Positions 1 through 9,900 of a stretch of DNA of 23,112 bases are shown here, one piece after another (positions within the stretch are counted from its first letter, which is position 1; every line of letters begins with the position of its first letter). The notes below the pieces were generated by a model. It saw only the letters and a list, made by a program, of their open reading frames with translations, did not search any database and had not been told where the DNA came from. Both the position numbers and the translations under genes were made by a program. The stretch is from a virus, in the IMG/VR virus record IMGVR_UViG_3300005527_000306, positions 1-23,112 of that record. One strand, written 5' to 3'.

Positions 1-527
1 TCCAGTTGCCCGGCCACAAGGTCCGCTCCAGACCCACCATAAAAAACAAACTCAAACTCGACCGGCGTTGGCGCAGAGCCAGCAACGATCAGCCCGTTCC
101 TTGCAAGATTTTCGGGTGCCGTCGCGCTGTAGATGGTGAACGAAGACGAGCCAGAAGTAAACGACGACGTAAGAAAACTTCCGCCCACAATCAGTGTTGA
201 AAGATTGACCTCGACATTTGTTATTGGCCCACCAGTAAAGAACGTCGGCACAACAAAGCGCAGCCCGGTTGCGACGCTGTCCGCCGGTATCGAAGCGACC
301 TCGACCATCGCTACCCCACTGACGTGCGAAACAAGACTGGGCGTGTCGAACGCGGTCGTGTATTTCACCCACCGTTCCACGTTGTCGGGCAGGACGCCAG
401 CAGCGGGAACCGCACCTTCAAGCACCGCGAGACGCCTTTCCTTGGCGTTGATCTCGTCTTGGATCGAGATGAACTGCCGTTGTACCCCCCCTGGGCTAGT
501 GTCCCCGGAAAGGCGGAAGTAACTCAT
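1..527 (-). CDS. Probable virion appendage or tail protein, N-terminal part (runs off the window)
   Basis: An open frame starts at ATG 527-525 and stays open to the window edge, giving at least 175 residues. Its start overlaps the stop of the internal core protein D gene as ATGA, so it is probably translationally coupled. Residues about 15-37 form a short charged, heptad-like segment (QRQFISIQDEINAKERRLAV), possibly a trimerising coiled coil. The rest is rich in Val, Ser, Thr and Gly and looks like beta-structure. Codon use differs from most of the window, with many third-position T and A codons (TCT, TTT, ACT, GTT, ATA), a pattern seen in exchangeable host-recognition genes. Its place after the internal core genes is where T7-like phages often carry tail fibre or other structural genes. 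I recognise no specific family, so an appendage role is inference from position and composition. Confidence 0.7.
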   Translation of the reverse strand, partial: MSYFRLSGDTSPGGVQRQFISIQDEINAKERRLAVLEGAVPAAGVLPDNVERWVKYTTAFDTPSLVSHVSGVAMVEVASIPADSVATGLRFVVPTFFTGGPITNVEVNLSTLIVGGSFLTSSFTSGSSSFTIYSATAPENLARNGLIVAGSAPTPVEFEFVFYGGSGADLVAGQL

Positions 528-3500
528 GGCCGCTCCTCCCTCTTGGACTGCTTGGGCAAGTCTCGGGTGAGGTAGTTGATGATTCCATCGACACCCATCA
601 CGCGGGGCACCCACAGCGCACCCTTGAGGTCGCGGACGTTCTGCTGGCTGAAGTCGTAGTTCGGGTTGATCGGCCCAAAGATTGCGTCTTTAGAACGCCA
701 CGCAGACCTTGCCCAGTCGAACGTCGGGTTGTCCAGCAGCGTGCCGCGCTGCCCGGTCGTGCGGGCGAAACTGAACACCTCGTCAAACCCGAACATCGGG
801 GCCACGGTATCGACCGCCGATGGAAGCAGCGACGAGTACGCCGCCTGCGAGAACCCGGCTTTGATGAGGCCCTCAGCCGAGAGGTACTTCTTCTGCCACT
901 CCAGCCGCTTGTCGGGTGGGAGTTCCAGCGATCGAAGGTAGCCGACCACTGCAAACCCAGCAGCAGCACCGATCGAACTGATCCCCCACTGCATGAACGC
1001 CGCCTTGTCGGCCATGGCGACGTTGTAGAGCAGTTTGCCCTCCCACGCGCCGAAGATGAACGTCCGCAACTGGGCGATCACCTTGCCCATCTCGGTGGTC
1101 ATCCAGCGGGCGTATGCCGCGGGGTTGTTCTGCTGCACCAGCCGGCTGGTTTGGAGCTGTAGCGCGTTGCGGAAGGCCGACCCTGCACCCACGTCGTCCC
1201 ACGTCGAGAAGTCGAGCTGCACGTTGCCCAGTTCGTCGCGGGGGGCCTTGCGGAGTTGGACGGCGATGCGCTCGAGCATGGCCTCGTCCTGGATGCCCAG
1301 CCCGAGCCGACGCTGGGTGCTGAGTTTCTTGCCCGACCACACCTTCGTGGCCACCCCATCTATATCAACCTCGATGTACTTGCCGCTGCTGGCGATGTCC
1401 GCCCAGCGGTTCAAGACCGACAGGCCCGCCACACGCTCGATCGCCGTCTGCCCTGGAGCCGTCAGCGAGACATTGGACGCCAGCCGCGTGCCCTTGGAGA
1501 TGAGTTCCTCGACCTTGTTGGTGCGGGCCATCTCGTCTGCAAAGCCCGGCAGCACGCGCTTGGCCGAGTAGGACTCGCCCAGACCAGTGAAGTAGGCCAT
1601 CTCCCGAAGGCTCTGGTCCTTGAGTTGGCCGTTCTCAAGCCGCTTGAACATGCTCGCCACGTCGGGCATGTACTTGGTGACCAGCGCGGGGCCAACCTCG
1701 GCCATTGCCCCGACGATCTCGAAGGAGTTGCGGATGCCTGTCGTCGCGTTGCTCATCAGCCGGATGTAGTTGAGGTTCCTGATCGCCCGCATCGTGCGGA
1801 CAGTCGCCGTGTTCTCTGTCAGCGGCACGCCCTGGGCGAGTTTCAGGCCAATCTCGATCTTCGACAAGTCGCGGTTGATTGCTCGCTCGGAGTACCCGGG
1901 CGTCGCCTCGGCCTCATTGCGCAGAGCCTTGAGCAGGTCGCCAGTCGTCTCAATCTTCTTGCCGGTGATCTGCGAGGCGTTGCGGTAGACCTCCGAGACC
2001 GCAGCCTGGCCCAGCACCCGGCGGGTGTAGACGCTGGCGATCGCCTCGGCGTTGTTCTCCAGCAAGTCCTCGATGCCCAGCGTCGTCTCGTTCCCGGCGA
2101 GGTCCACAACGTCCTGGCTGTGCGTCTCGTCCAGGGCCGTGCGGCGCCGTGCCTGCGACATGACCCCACGCTTCTCGGGGTCGCGCCCGAGTTTCTCGGA
2201 GATCGCCAGGATTTGACGCTCGCTGACCTGACCGCCGACCTGCTCACGGAGCATCGCGGCGATCTCCACCGGGTCAGAGAGTTCAATCGCGGCCACGGCG
2301 TCGCCGGTGTTCTTGGTGCCGACCTTCTTGAGCCAGTTCTTGGCAATGATCGTGGCCAGTTCGTCGGCGGTGATGCCGTCGCTCTTGCCCAGCCGGAATC
2401 CGCCGATCTTGTTGTATCCCTTGATGACGGCGTTCCGCACGACATCCAGCACCGTGTCCTCGTCAAAGCGGGCGTAGGCGTCGTCGATCTTGTTGCGGCT
2501 GCCCATCCGGGTGAAGTAGGTGTCGCTCTGGTCGAAGCGGTCAAACCCCTTGACCCCGTGCCGGGCCGCAAGGCTGTGGTTTTCGGCAAACAGTGCCCGG
2601 AGCCGGTCGGCGGCGTTGTTGACCTCGGCGTTGTCGGTGTATTCACCGCGCGGGCGGCGGACGGCGCGGCCAACCTCCTCCATGAACTGGTCGCGCGGGA
2701 CGGGTTCGACGCCGGACTCTCGCGCCTTGGCGATGTGCCGGGCGTAAGTCGCGTCGTTCTCGCTAAAGAACCTGCTGACGATGCCTTGCGTGCGGCCCTC
2801 AGCCCACTGCGGGGCGTCCAGAACCACCGCGCGGCCCTTGCGGGGGATCAGGTCGGTCAAAACCATCGCCCCAACGTCGCGCACGGCCCCGACAGGGGAC
2901 TGGCCGACGTGAGAACCCATGCTGAAACGTCCTGTCAGCATCACCGTGTCGGTCCCGGGGACCATGAGCTGAGCGCCGAGCGTGCTCTTGGGCATGTCCC
3001 GCACGCTGCTGACGTCAAAGTCGCCGATCTGCTTGGGCGGAAGTTCGATTTCTGGCACCGCAGGCGCGTCCTCACCGGGTGGAACCTCGGTAAACCGCCT
3101 TTCGGCAAACGAAACCGGGGCCTTGTCGGGTGCCGGGGCTGGCCCGTCGGCCATGTCGGCAAGAACCTCGTCGATGACCGGCTTGTTGACCGCCTCGATC
3201 TCCGCCGTGCGGGCCGTCTGGTCGATCTGGTCCTTGAAGTAGAGTTGCTCTTCCTTCGTGGCGATTGCAACGGGGTCGAATCCGTCGTCCTTGGCCTGCT
3301 TCTTGATGGCCTCCCACTGGGCGTCCTTGACCATCCGACGCCCCACGGCGTCGCGGGCCTGGGCGTAGCGGGTGATCGACCCCAGCCCCGCCGTAAGCCC
3401 GCCAAAGGCTAGTTGCGTGCCGGCGTTGACCAGCAGCTCGCTGTTGGAAACGTCCTCACCAGCGACCCGAGCGCCCAAGTCAGCGGCGATCGACCCTGCA

Positions 3501-4168
3501 GCGCCGCCACCGCCCATGCCGACGGCCTGCTTGACGAACGTCTGGCCCGCAAGGTGCCCACCGAGGCCGAAGCCGAAGCCCGTCAGCCCAGCCGTGGCGA
3601 TCTGGCGGTTGGTTACGCGGGGGTCTGAGACCGATCGAACACCCTCCAGAGTGGCAAAGGTGCCCCCGGCGACCAGCCCAGACCGCACAGCAAGCCCAGC
3701 CCGGCCCACGTTCGCGGCCATGCCCGCGCCACCAGTAAGCATACCCGCCGCCAGCATGAACGGGTTGGTCAGGGTCTCTCCGATCGTGATGGCCTTGCCC
3801 AGCGTGCCCGCGTCGCTGAGAACCTGCTCCTGCTTGGCCAGGTCTAGGTAACGCACGCGCAGGTACTCGGCGTGCTTCTGACTCACGGCACTGGCAAACC
3901 CCGTGCGGAAGTGGGGGGGGATGCCGTCGCTGAGGCGGTCAAACTCCGGCTGAGTGAGTTGGTACGTCGGGTCGCGGTCAAACGTCTGCTCGAACAGGGT
4001 GGCCCCCAGTGAGCCGGTGAAGCCGTTGTAGTACGCCGCCGAGAGTTTGTCCCCGAGGTCCATCTTGGCGTTCCTGGCCTCGGCCTCGGCGTCGAGTTGA
4101 CGCTGGCGGGCGATGGCATCCGCGTTGGCCTCGAAGGTCGGCGGTGCCGTCAGGATGGTCTCAGACAT
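524..4168 (-). CDS. Internal virion (core/ejection) protein D, T7 gp16-like, without transglycosylase domain
   Basis: The product has 1214 residues; T7 gp16 has 1318. In T7 this protein forms part of the internal core, is ejected first and builds the channel across the cell envelope. The start ATG lies 3 nt after the core protein C stop, behind a GGGGGAGA ribosome site. The best family evidence is near residues 1000-1050, where SRLVQQNN, ARWMTTEMGKVIAQLRTF and a following Gly-Trp-Glu-Gly-Lys stretch match the conserved late segment of gp16 proteins. A hydrophobic Ala/Gly-rich stretch at about 125-185 and another at about 1060-1085 could enter membranes. The N-terminus begins directly with a segment resembling the part of T7 gp16 that follows its lytic transglycosylase domain, and no SLT-type catalytic Glu motif is seen. 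The family call is strong; the lost domain rests on reading alone. Confidence 0.88.
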   Translation of the reverse strand: MSETILTAPPTFEANADAIARQRQLDAEAEARNAKMDLGDKLSAAYYNGFTGSLGATLFEQTFDRDPTYQLTQPEFDRLSDGIPPHFRTGFASAVSQKHAEYLRVRYLDLAKQEQVLSDAGTLGKAITIGETLTNPFMLAAGMLTGGAGMAANVGRAGLAVRSGLVAGGTFATLEGVRSVSDPRVTNRQIATAGLTGFGFGLGGHLAGQTFVKQAVGMGGGGAAGSIAADLGARVAGEDVSNSELLVNAGTQLAFGGLTAGLGSITRYAQARDAVGRRMVKDAQWEAIKKQAKDDGFDPVAIATKEEQLYFKDQIDQTARTAEIEAVNKPVIDEVLADMADGPAPAPDKAPVSFAERRFTEVPPGEDAPAVPEIELPPKQIGDFDVSSVRDMPKSTLGAQLMVPGTDTVMLTGRFSMGSHVGQSPVGAVRDVGAMVLTDLIPRKGRAVVLDAPQWAEGRTQGIVSRFFSENDATYARHIAKARESGVEPVPRDQFMEEVGRAVRRPRGEYTDNAEVNNAADRLRALFAENHSLAARHGVKGFDRFDQSDTYFTRMGSRNKIDDAYARFDEDTVLDVVRNAVIKGYNKIGGFRLGKSDGITADELATIIAKNWLKKVGTKNTGDAVAAIELSDPVEIAAMLREQVGGQVSERQILAISEKLGRDPEKRGVMSQARRRTALDETHSQDVVDLAGNETTLGIEDLLENNAEAIASVYTRRVLGQAAVSEVYRNASQITGKKIETTGDLLKALRNEAEATPGYSERAINRDLSKIEIGLKLAQGVPLTENTATVRTMRAIRNLNYIRLMSNATTGIRNSFEIVGAMAEVGPALVTKYMPDVASMFKRLENGQLKDQSLREMAYFTGLGESYSAKRVLPGFADEMARTNKVEELISKGTRLASNVSLTAPGQTAIERVAGLSVLNRWADIASSGKYIEVDIDGVATKVWSGKKLSTQRRLGLGIQDEAMLERIAVQLRKAPRDELGNVQLDFSTWDDVGAGSAFRNALQLQTSRLVQQNNPAAYARWMTTEMGKVIAQLRTFIFGAWEGKLLYNVAMADKAAFMQWGISSIGAAAGFAVVGYLRSLELPPDKRLEWQKKYLSAEGLIKAGFSQAAYSSLLPSAVDTVAPMFGFDEVFSFARTTGQRGTLLDNPTFDWARSAWRSKDAIFGPINPNYDFSQQNVRDLKGALWVPRVMGVDGIINYLTRDLPKQSKREERP

Positions 4169-4171
4169 GGG

Positions 4172-6418
4172 TTACATCTCCCCCGGACGTTTGCGGCCAG
4201 ACGGAAGTTTGATGGGCCTGGGCGCGTTGCGGGCGTTCTGCCTGGCGATGATCGCCGCGTCGGCTTCTTTGCCGATGGCCCGGGCCTCGGCCTCCAAGCC
4301 CGCGGGGGTGAAGTAGACGGCCCCCTCGGTTGCACCTGACGACGGCGCGGATATCCCCGCACCTTTGATAGTTACACGCCACAGCCCTGTGCGGGTGTCG
4401 TGCGCCAGCGTCAGGTCGCTGGCCGTCAACCCGCTGTTCGGCTCGGCGGCGACGTACCGCCCGATCAGACGGTCTGCAATCGCGGGCAGTTGGCTCTTGG
4501 CCGTGTCGCTGATCGGCACACCGCGCAGGCCGACGTAGTACCCGTTGATGAAGACGTTGTCGTTCTGCACGTTCTTGGCTGCACGCTCGACGGCCACGGT
4601 CGGACTCACCCCCATCGCGGCATAGACCCTCGCGGCGGATTGCACGCGCTGGTACAGGTCGCCCGTGTTGGCGGCGTCATCCCTGAACCAGCCCCGGCTG
4701 GCCAGGGTGCGGACCTGCTCGTCGATCGCCGTGCTGCTCGGGGCACGCCCGGCCTGATCGAAGACCACACGGCGGGCGGTGATCACAGCCTGGGCGAGAC
4801 GCTGCTGCTGGGCCTCTGGGGTAGGTGCCGTCTCCGGCGAGCCGATCTCCGGCAGGCTCATCGCCACGCTCACGGCGTCGTAGAAGTCCCGCTGGCGCGG
4901 GTCGCGGATCATGCTGTGCAGGTTCTGCGGGCTGGCAGCCTCCAGGTTGCGGTAGAGTTCCACCCCCGCGATCACCGCCGGCGGGATGTTCAACGTGCCG
5001 TCCTTGCCCTGCTGGAGGACGTTGGCGTCGCTGGCACCAGCGTACCCGGCGGAGAGCACCGACTGCCAGGTGTCCGGCTGGACGCCGTTCTTGCCCGCCC
5101 AAAGAGCCTGCCGACCGATGATGTTCTGGGCGATCTGGCGGTTGCCCAGACCACCCTTCTGGCCCGCGGCGATCTCCTCGGTGGCGATGGTCTCGAACGC
5201 CTGATCCGTGGCCAGGCGAACCAACTGCTCCCCGGTGCGCTTGACCGTGGCCCCGCTGGGAGTCTGCACATCCAGGCCGCGAACCGCCAGCATGTTGAAC
5301 GCAAGCGTCCCGCTGTTGCCGGCGGCGAAGACCTGCCCGACCGCCGAGCCGACGATCTGGTTTTCTTCGAGGTCTTTGGTCGCCTTCATCGTCGCGCGTG
5401 CGGCCTCTTCCTCGCGGCTGTTGATCGTCTGGAGCATCGAATCGGCTTGGTCGCCGCGCAATCCCGGCCGCATCTCTTCGAGCGTGGACCGTGCCGACGC
5501 GAAAGAATGCCCGGGGACGCCCCGCTCGGCGTTGTAGAGGATCGAGCCGATGGTGTCGCGGGCTGATTCGTAGCGTTTGCCCTGCTGCTGGTCCTGAGAC
5601 TTGAGCAGGTCGAGCCTTGCGGCGGCGATCTCTGGGGCGAACATGCCGCTGGGCACGGCGGCGGAGACCATCTCGAACCGTGCGCCGTCGCCGGCGTCCG
5701 CCGCTGCCTTCAGCGCGGCCAGGTAGGTCGTGCTGCCAGCAACGGCGTCGCTGACGCCCGTGGCCTTGACGGCCATGTAAGCCGAGTTGAGTTCCTCGGG
5801 GGTCTTGGCCATCGTCGCGGCGGTAGCGGCGCGGACGGCGGTGTCCTGCCGGGCCTGGGTGATGACCACGCCGTCCCGATCGGTCAACGCGCGAGAGACG
5901 TTATCGAGGATGCGATTGCGGTACCCCTCCGCCTGGGCCTCTGTCATCCCCTTCTCGGCCCGGAGTGCGGAAACCCGCTGCTGCACGATCTGGTCGGCCT
6001 GATCCGCAGCGCTGACGCCTGGGAGCCGGGCCAACTTGCCAGCGGCGATGTCCTGCTCAATCTGGGGCAGGTCGGTCGCCCCGGTCAGAGCGCCGTCGCC
6101 AGTCTCGACAGCCCGCACCTCGCGCTCGTACTGCGCGTTGTAGGTCTCGGTCTGTGCCATTAGGTCGCGGCGCTGCGCGTCTTCGTAAGCCTTCTTCTGC
6201 TGCACGCTCTCGGCAAGATTGGCGCCCTTCTGCACCACGCCCAAAACCGTGGCGAGTTGGTTGGCCAAAGAGACCCCATCGGCACCGGGAGAAACGGCGA
6301 CGCCCGGCGCGTTTGCGGATGCGGCAAGGCCGGCATCCGGCATCCTGATACCGCCGCGCCGACGGGTGGAGGCTGCTGGCGCGCCACCTTCAAGCACGGT
6401 GCTGGGTACTTGGCTCAT
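4172..6418 (-). CDS. Internal virion (core/ejection) protein C, T7 gp15-like
   Basis: The product has 748 residues, almost exactly the 747 of T7 gp15, and lies between proteins resembling gp14 and gp16, which is the T7 order. The protein is Ala-, Gln- and Glu-rich and appears mostly helical, with long charged helical stretches such as VQQKKAYEDAQRRDLMAQTE near residue 75. It has no signal peptide or clear membrane segment, as expected for a soluble core subunit ejected with DNA. The C-terminus is basic and Pro-rich (residues about 730-748). The ribosome site is weak (GGGAA about 9 nt before the ATG). The call rests on length, composition and position more than on residue motifs, because gp15 proteins diverge strongly. 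Confidence 0.78.
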   Translation of the reverse strand: MSQVPSTVLEGGAPAASTRRRGGIRMPDAGLAASANAPGVAVSPGADGVSLANQLATVLGVVQKGANLAESVQQKKAYEDAQRRDLMAQTETYNAQYEREVRAVETGDGALTGATDLPQIEQDIAAGKLARLPGVSAADQADQIVQQRVSALRAEKGMTEAQAEGYRNRILDNVSRALTDRDGVVITQARQDTAVRAATAATMAKTPEELNSAYMAVKATGVSDAVAGSTTYLAALKAAADAGDGARFEMVSAAVPSGMFAPEIAAARLDLLKSQDQQQGKRYESARDTIGSILYNAERGVPGHSFASARSTLEEMRPGLRGDQADSMLQTINSREEEAARATMKATKDLEENQIVGSAVGQVFAAGNSGTLAFNMLAVRGLDVQTPSGATVKRTGEQLVRLATDQAFETIATEEIAAGQKGGLGNRQIAQNIIGRQALWAGKNGVQPDTWQSVLSAGYAGASDANVLQQGKDGTLNIPPAVIAGVELYRNLEAASPQNLHSMIRDPRQRDFYDAVSVAMSLPEIGSPETAPTPEAQQQRLAQAVITARRVVFDQAGRAPSSTAIDEQVRTLASRGWFRDDAANTGDLYQRVQSAARVYAAMGVSPTVAVERAAKNVQNDNVFINGYYVGLRGVPISDTAKSQLPAIADRLIGRYVAAEPNSGLTASDLTLAHDTRTGLWRVTIKGAGISAPSSGATEGAVYFTPAGLEAEARAIGKEADAAIIARQNARNAPRPIKLPSGRKRPGEM

Positions 6419-6439
6419 GTGTTGGTTCCCGGGTTCTGG

Positions 6440-6985
6440 TTACTTGCGGCGCTTGGGGACAGACTGTGCCTTGCGACGGGCCGCGTCCTTGGCGTTGAGT
6501 TCTTCCTCGGACACCGGCGGGCCGGTCATGGCCGAGTCCAGCGACAGGCCCGTCTGGGCACCACTGAACGCACCCATGACACCAGCCATCAGCGGGTCCG
6601 TCTTCTGGCTCTGCAAGGTGTCTAACTGAGATTTCACCGAGGAGTTCAGATTTACAAGCCCGCGGCCCGTATTCCCCACCCCGACGGCGTTGTTCTCAAC
6701 CGTGTTGATCGTCGCCTGATTTGCCAGGGCCGCGTAACTGCCAACGTCCGACGATCCAGCCTGGCTCGCGGCCACGCGCAGACTGCCGATCGTCCTGCGG
6801 TTCTCCCTAGCGGCTTTGAGTTCCTCAAGGCTCAGCGCAGCGGCGGCCTGATCCCCCTGAATAGCCCCTGCCTCAACCACGTTGTCCTGCTGTCGCTTGA
6901 TCTTGCTGTTGCCCGAGTTGGCACCGACGACACCAAGGCCGGTGCCGACAAGCGCACCGACCCCGGCGGATGCTTCTGGTCCCAT
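6440..6985 (-). CDS. Internal virion protein B, T7 gp14-like
   Basis: The product has 181 residues; T7 gp14 has 196. I chose the ATG at 6985 because it lies 11 nt after the stop of tail tubular protein B and has an AAGGG ribosome site; the frame extends further upstream only as shadow inside the preceding gene. Residues 1-25 are Gly/Val/Ala-rich and hydrophobic (GVGALVGTGLGVVGAN), like the N-terminus of gp14. A charged helix follows (LEELKAARENRRTIGSLRV) and then a small-residue region with the AASQAGSSDVGSYAALANQA pattern typical of this family. In T7, gp14 is ejected into the outer membrane. The C-terminus is basic (ARRKAQSVPKRRK). Position before the gp15-like gene supports the assignment. 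Confidence 0.75.
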   Translation of the reverse strand: MGPEASAGVGALVGTGLGVVGANSGNSKIKRQQDNVVEAGAIQGDQAAAALSLEELKAARENRRTIGSLRVAASQAGSSDVGSYAALANQATINTVENNAVGVGNTGRGLVNLNSSVKSQLDTLQSQKTDPLMAGVMGAFSGAQTGLSLDSAMTGPPVSEEELNAKDAARRKAQSVPKRRK

Positions 6986-6996
6986 TGTGTGTGCCC

Positions 6997-9900
6997 TTAG
7001 TTGATGGTGCGGTCGATCAGGAAACCCAGCGACGTGATCGTCATGGGCTTGGCCGTGATGCTCTCGATGATGATTCGGGTGTCCCGCGCGTCCCCGCCGA
7101 CATTGGCCTCGAACTCGCCCTCTTCTTCGATCTGTGCCCCGGATGCCGAGTAGGGTGGCCCGGGGACCATCGTCCGCACACGGTCTGCACGGTTGCGCTG
7201 CACGCACCGCACGCGGTAAGAGCCGGAGTCCTTGTGCCCGACGATCACCGAGAGTATTTGGGCGTAGGAACCGCTGACCACGCGCCCGTTGCCGTCGCGC
7301 ACAAAGGGCGGTGTCGGCTCATGGAACGACACCATCGGCCGGCCCAGCACGCAGTCTGTCGCGCTGTGGTCACCCGTGCGTGTAACCGTCGTGCCCGGGG
7401 ACGTGGTGGCTACCAGCTCGGTCCCGTCGGGCTTGACGATCGCGGTGATGCTCGTGTCGGTCAGGCCACCGGGCAGCGTCCACGTCGTCGTGCCCGCCGC
7501 AAACACGCCGCGAATGACCATCACCCGGTCCAGGCACGGCACGTAGGGCGTGCCGTTCTCGGCCACAGGGACGCTCAGGCTGTGCGATTCCAGGGTGTAC
7601 TGACTGCCCCTCTTGACGATCATCATCAGCGTGCGGTCCAGCACCGCCATCGACCGAACGGTGTTGCCGGCGCCGAACTCCCAGACCGACCACGCCGACT
7701 GGAGTTTCTCAGAGCCGTTGTAGAAGTACGAGTAGGTGTAGATCACCGAACCGTCTGTCGGCAGCACCAGGACCATGTTGGAGCCGGGTGCTACGTCGAT
7801 CGACTTGATCGTCGGCAGCAGAAGTCCGGGCACATGCGAGCCGACGTTGTTGGCGAACAGGAGCGTCTCGGTGTCGCTGTAGGCGTACTCGTAGAGCGTC
7901 CCGCTGGAGGCCATCGCCCCAGCGAAGAAGACCCGAGCATCAGACGCCACGGGCCGGACGCCCGGGGCGCTCTTGTACCGCGTGCCCATCGTGATCGAGG
8001 CGGACGACGGCGTGAGGTCTCCGACCGCGCTGAAGTCAAACTGCTGCCCGGCCTTGCTGAACAGCGTCAGCACGCTGCGGATGGGGACGGCGAAGTCCAG
8101 GTCTACGACCGATTCCTTGTCCCCGACCACCGACCGCTGGATGGGATCGTCATCGGTGATGTTGGCCGGGTTCTCGACGAAGAACTGGTAGTAGTCGTTG
8201 TTGGCAGAGCAAAGCACGCGCTCGCCGCCGATCAGCAACAGCCGGTTGTCAAAGAAGCCAATGTCGGCGATCGGGCGACCCGAGGCCAGCAGCTCAGGTA
8301 GCGGGTTGCTCTCGGGCGATCCGTCAGGGCGGAACCCCCATTCCAACTCCCGCAGCACAAACGTCGGCGGGTGGGAGTACGAAGCGTTGAGGTACAACTG
8401 ACGGCGGTTGTTGCGGACAGTCGCGTCCAGCACGCCCTGCCAGATGATTACCTCGTCGATGGTGCCCGAGAAGGTGCTGCCGATGTTCCCCGCCGACGGC
8501 TGGCCAGGCGTCGATAGGACCGAGAACGGGCCAACGCCGGTCTCCGTGAGCGGGTAATCGGTGCCGTCAACGGACAGTTGCAGCGTCCCGCCCTGGCCTG
8601 AGTGGGTAACCACAACCTCGTGCATCCCCGCGGCGGTGATCGGGGTTGCGATAGCCGTGGCAAACTCGCGCCCGTTGACGCTGACGGTCATAAACCCGTT
8701 GGCAAAGCCAGAGGGTCCCTTGTTGGCGTAGACGGCGAACGCCACTGAAGTGAGGACGCCGCCGAAGCCCCGGCTCACCACCGCCGTCAGCCCCAGAATC
8801 GTGCCGATTGCGCCGGTGTTCACCTTGGCCTTGCACTCGAAGGTAAACCCGTTGGCGACCGCAGCCTCGAACCCATCCAGGGCAGGCAGGGTTACGCTCT
8901 GGGTCGTGCCGTTGAAAGTAACAGCGGTGTTGGTGTCCCCGGCGATCGTGCCCGCAACACCAAGCGTTGGCGCGGCGACGTAGGTGCCGTTGGCTCCCTT
9001 CATCTGCTCGACGGCGACGGTGCCGGACGTATCGCCCAGTCTCCACCACCAGAGCGGTCGCATGGATATCGTCATGGCTGACCAGCCACCGGGCCAGACG
9101 CCACCGAGGGCAGTGCGGATCAGAGCCACGGGCATCGTCTGAGGGTTGAGTTGGGCCGTGGCCTGACCAGGGGGGGGAACCCTGACCCAGCGGTCCTCGG
9201 GCGTTGAGGTCGCCAAGTCAGACAAGCCAGTGCCAGCCGCAATCGTCATGCCAGTCAGCCGGAACGGACGCCCTGCCGGTGCCGTGGCCAGGGCGTAGAC
9301 CTCGGGGTCCAACGGGGCCAGCACCGCGCCAGAGGATGGAAACGACGCTGACTTGCCAGACCACGGGCTTGTGATCGTGAAGTACCCACGATCCGCACCA
9401 GCCCCGCCAGCGGTGTTCATCGAGGTAAACGACACCAGCGCGTTGACCGCGCCAGCGTTGCGGATGGCCCGTTGCAGCGCAGCCGCCACGTCTTGCAGGT
9501 CCGCCACACCGGCTTGGTTCATGTCTACCCGGAAGTCCACCGAGTCGCCGATGTCGATGAACGCCACGGTGCCGGTGTTGGCCGGGGGAACAGCGTACTC
9601 CAGCGTGATCGAGTCGTTGTTGACCCGGCTGGTGATCCGCGCGTGCGTCGGGGTAAAGCCCGTGCCCGCTGTGATGTTGATGAACTTGTTAGGCTCGAAC
9701 GTCCAGTTGGTAAACGCCCCGGTTTTGGTCAGGGTCTTGGTGGCCTGGACCCATGTGCAGTTAGTCTGCGAACTCAGGAACGTCGAGAAGAAGACCCGAG
9801 CGCCCATCGGGTTGTAGTCCCGGTTGAGCCAGATCGCCACCCCGGACCAGTTGGAGTCCATCTCATCCATCCGCATCGTTGCGAACGTGCTCAGGCCCGG

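Noticed and set aside
1256-3412. A 718-codon open frame on the plus strand opposite core protein D.
   Set aside because: It lies wholly antisense to a clear gp16-like gene, is rich in Arg, Val, Leu, Gly and Asp as expected for antisense of GC-rich genes, and has no recognisable motif.
6986-7207. Upstream extension of the gp14-like frame by 74 residues.
   Set aside because: The extension overlaps the end of tail tubular protein B, has a His/Arg-rich shadow composition, and the ATG at 6985 has a ribosome site.
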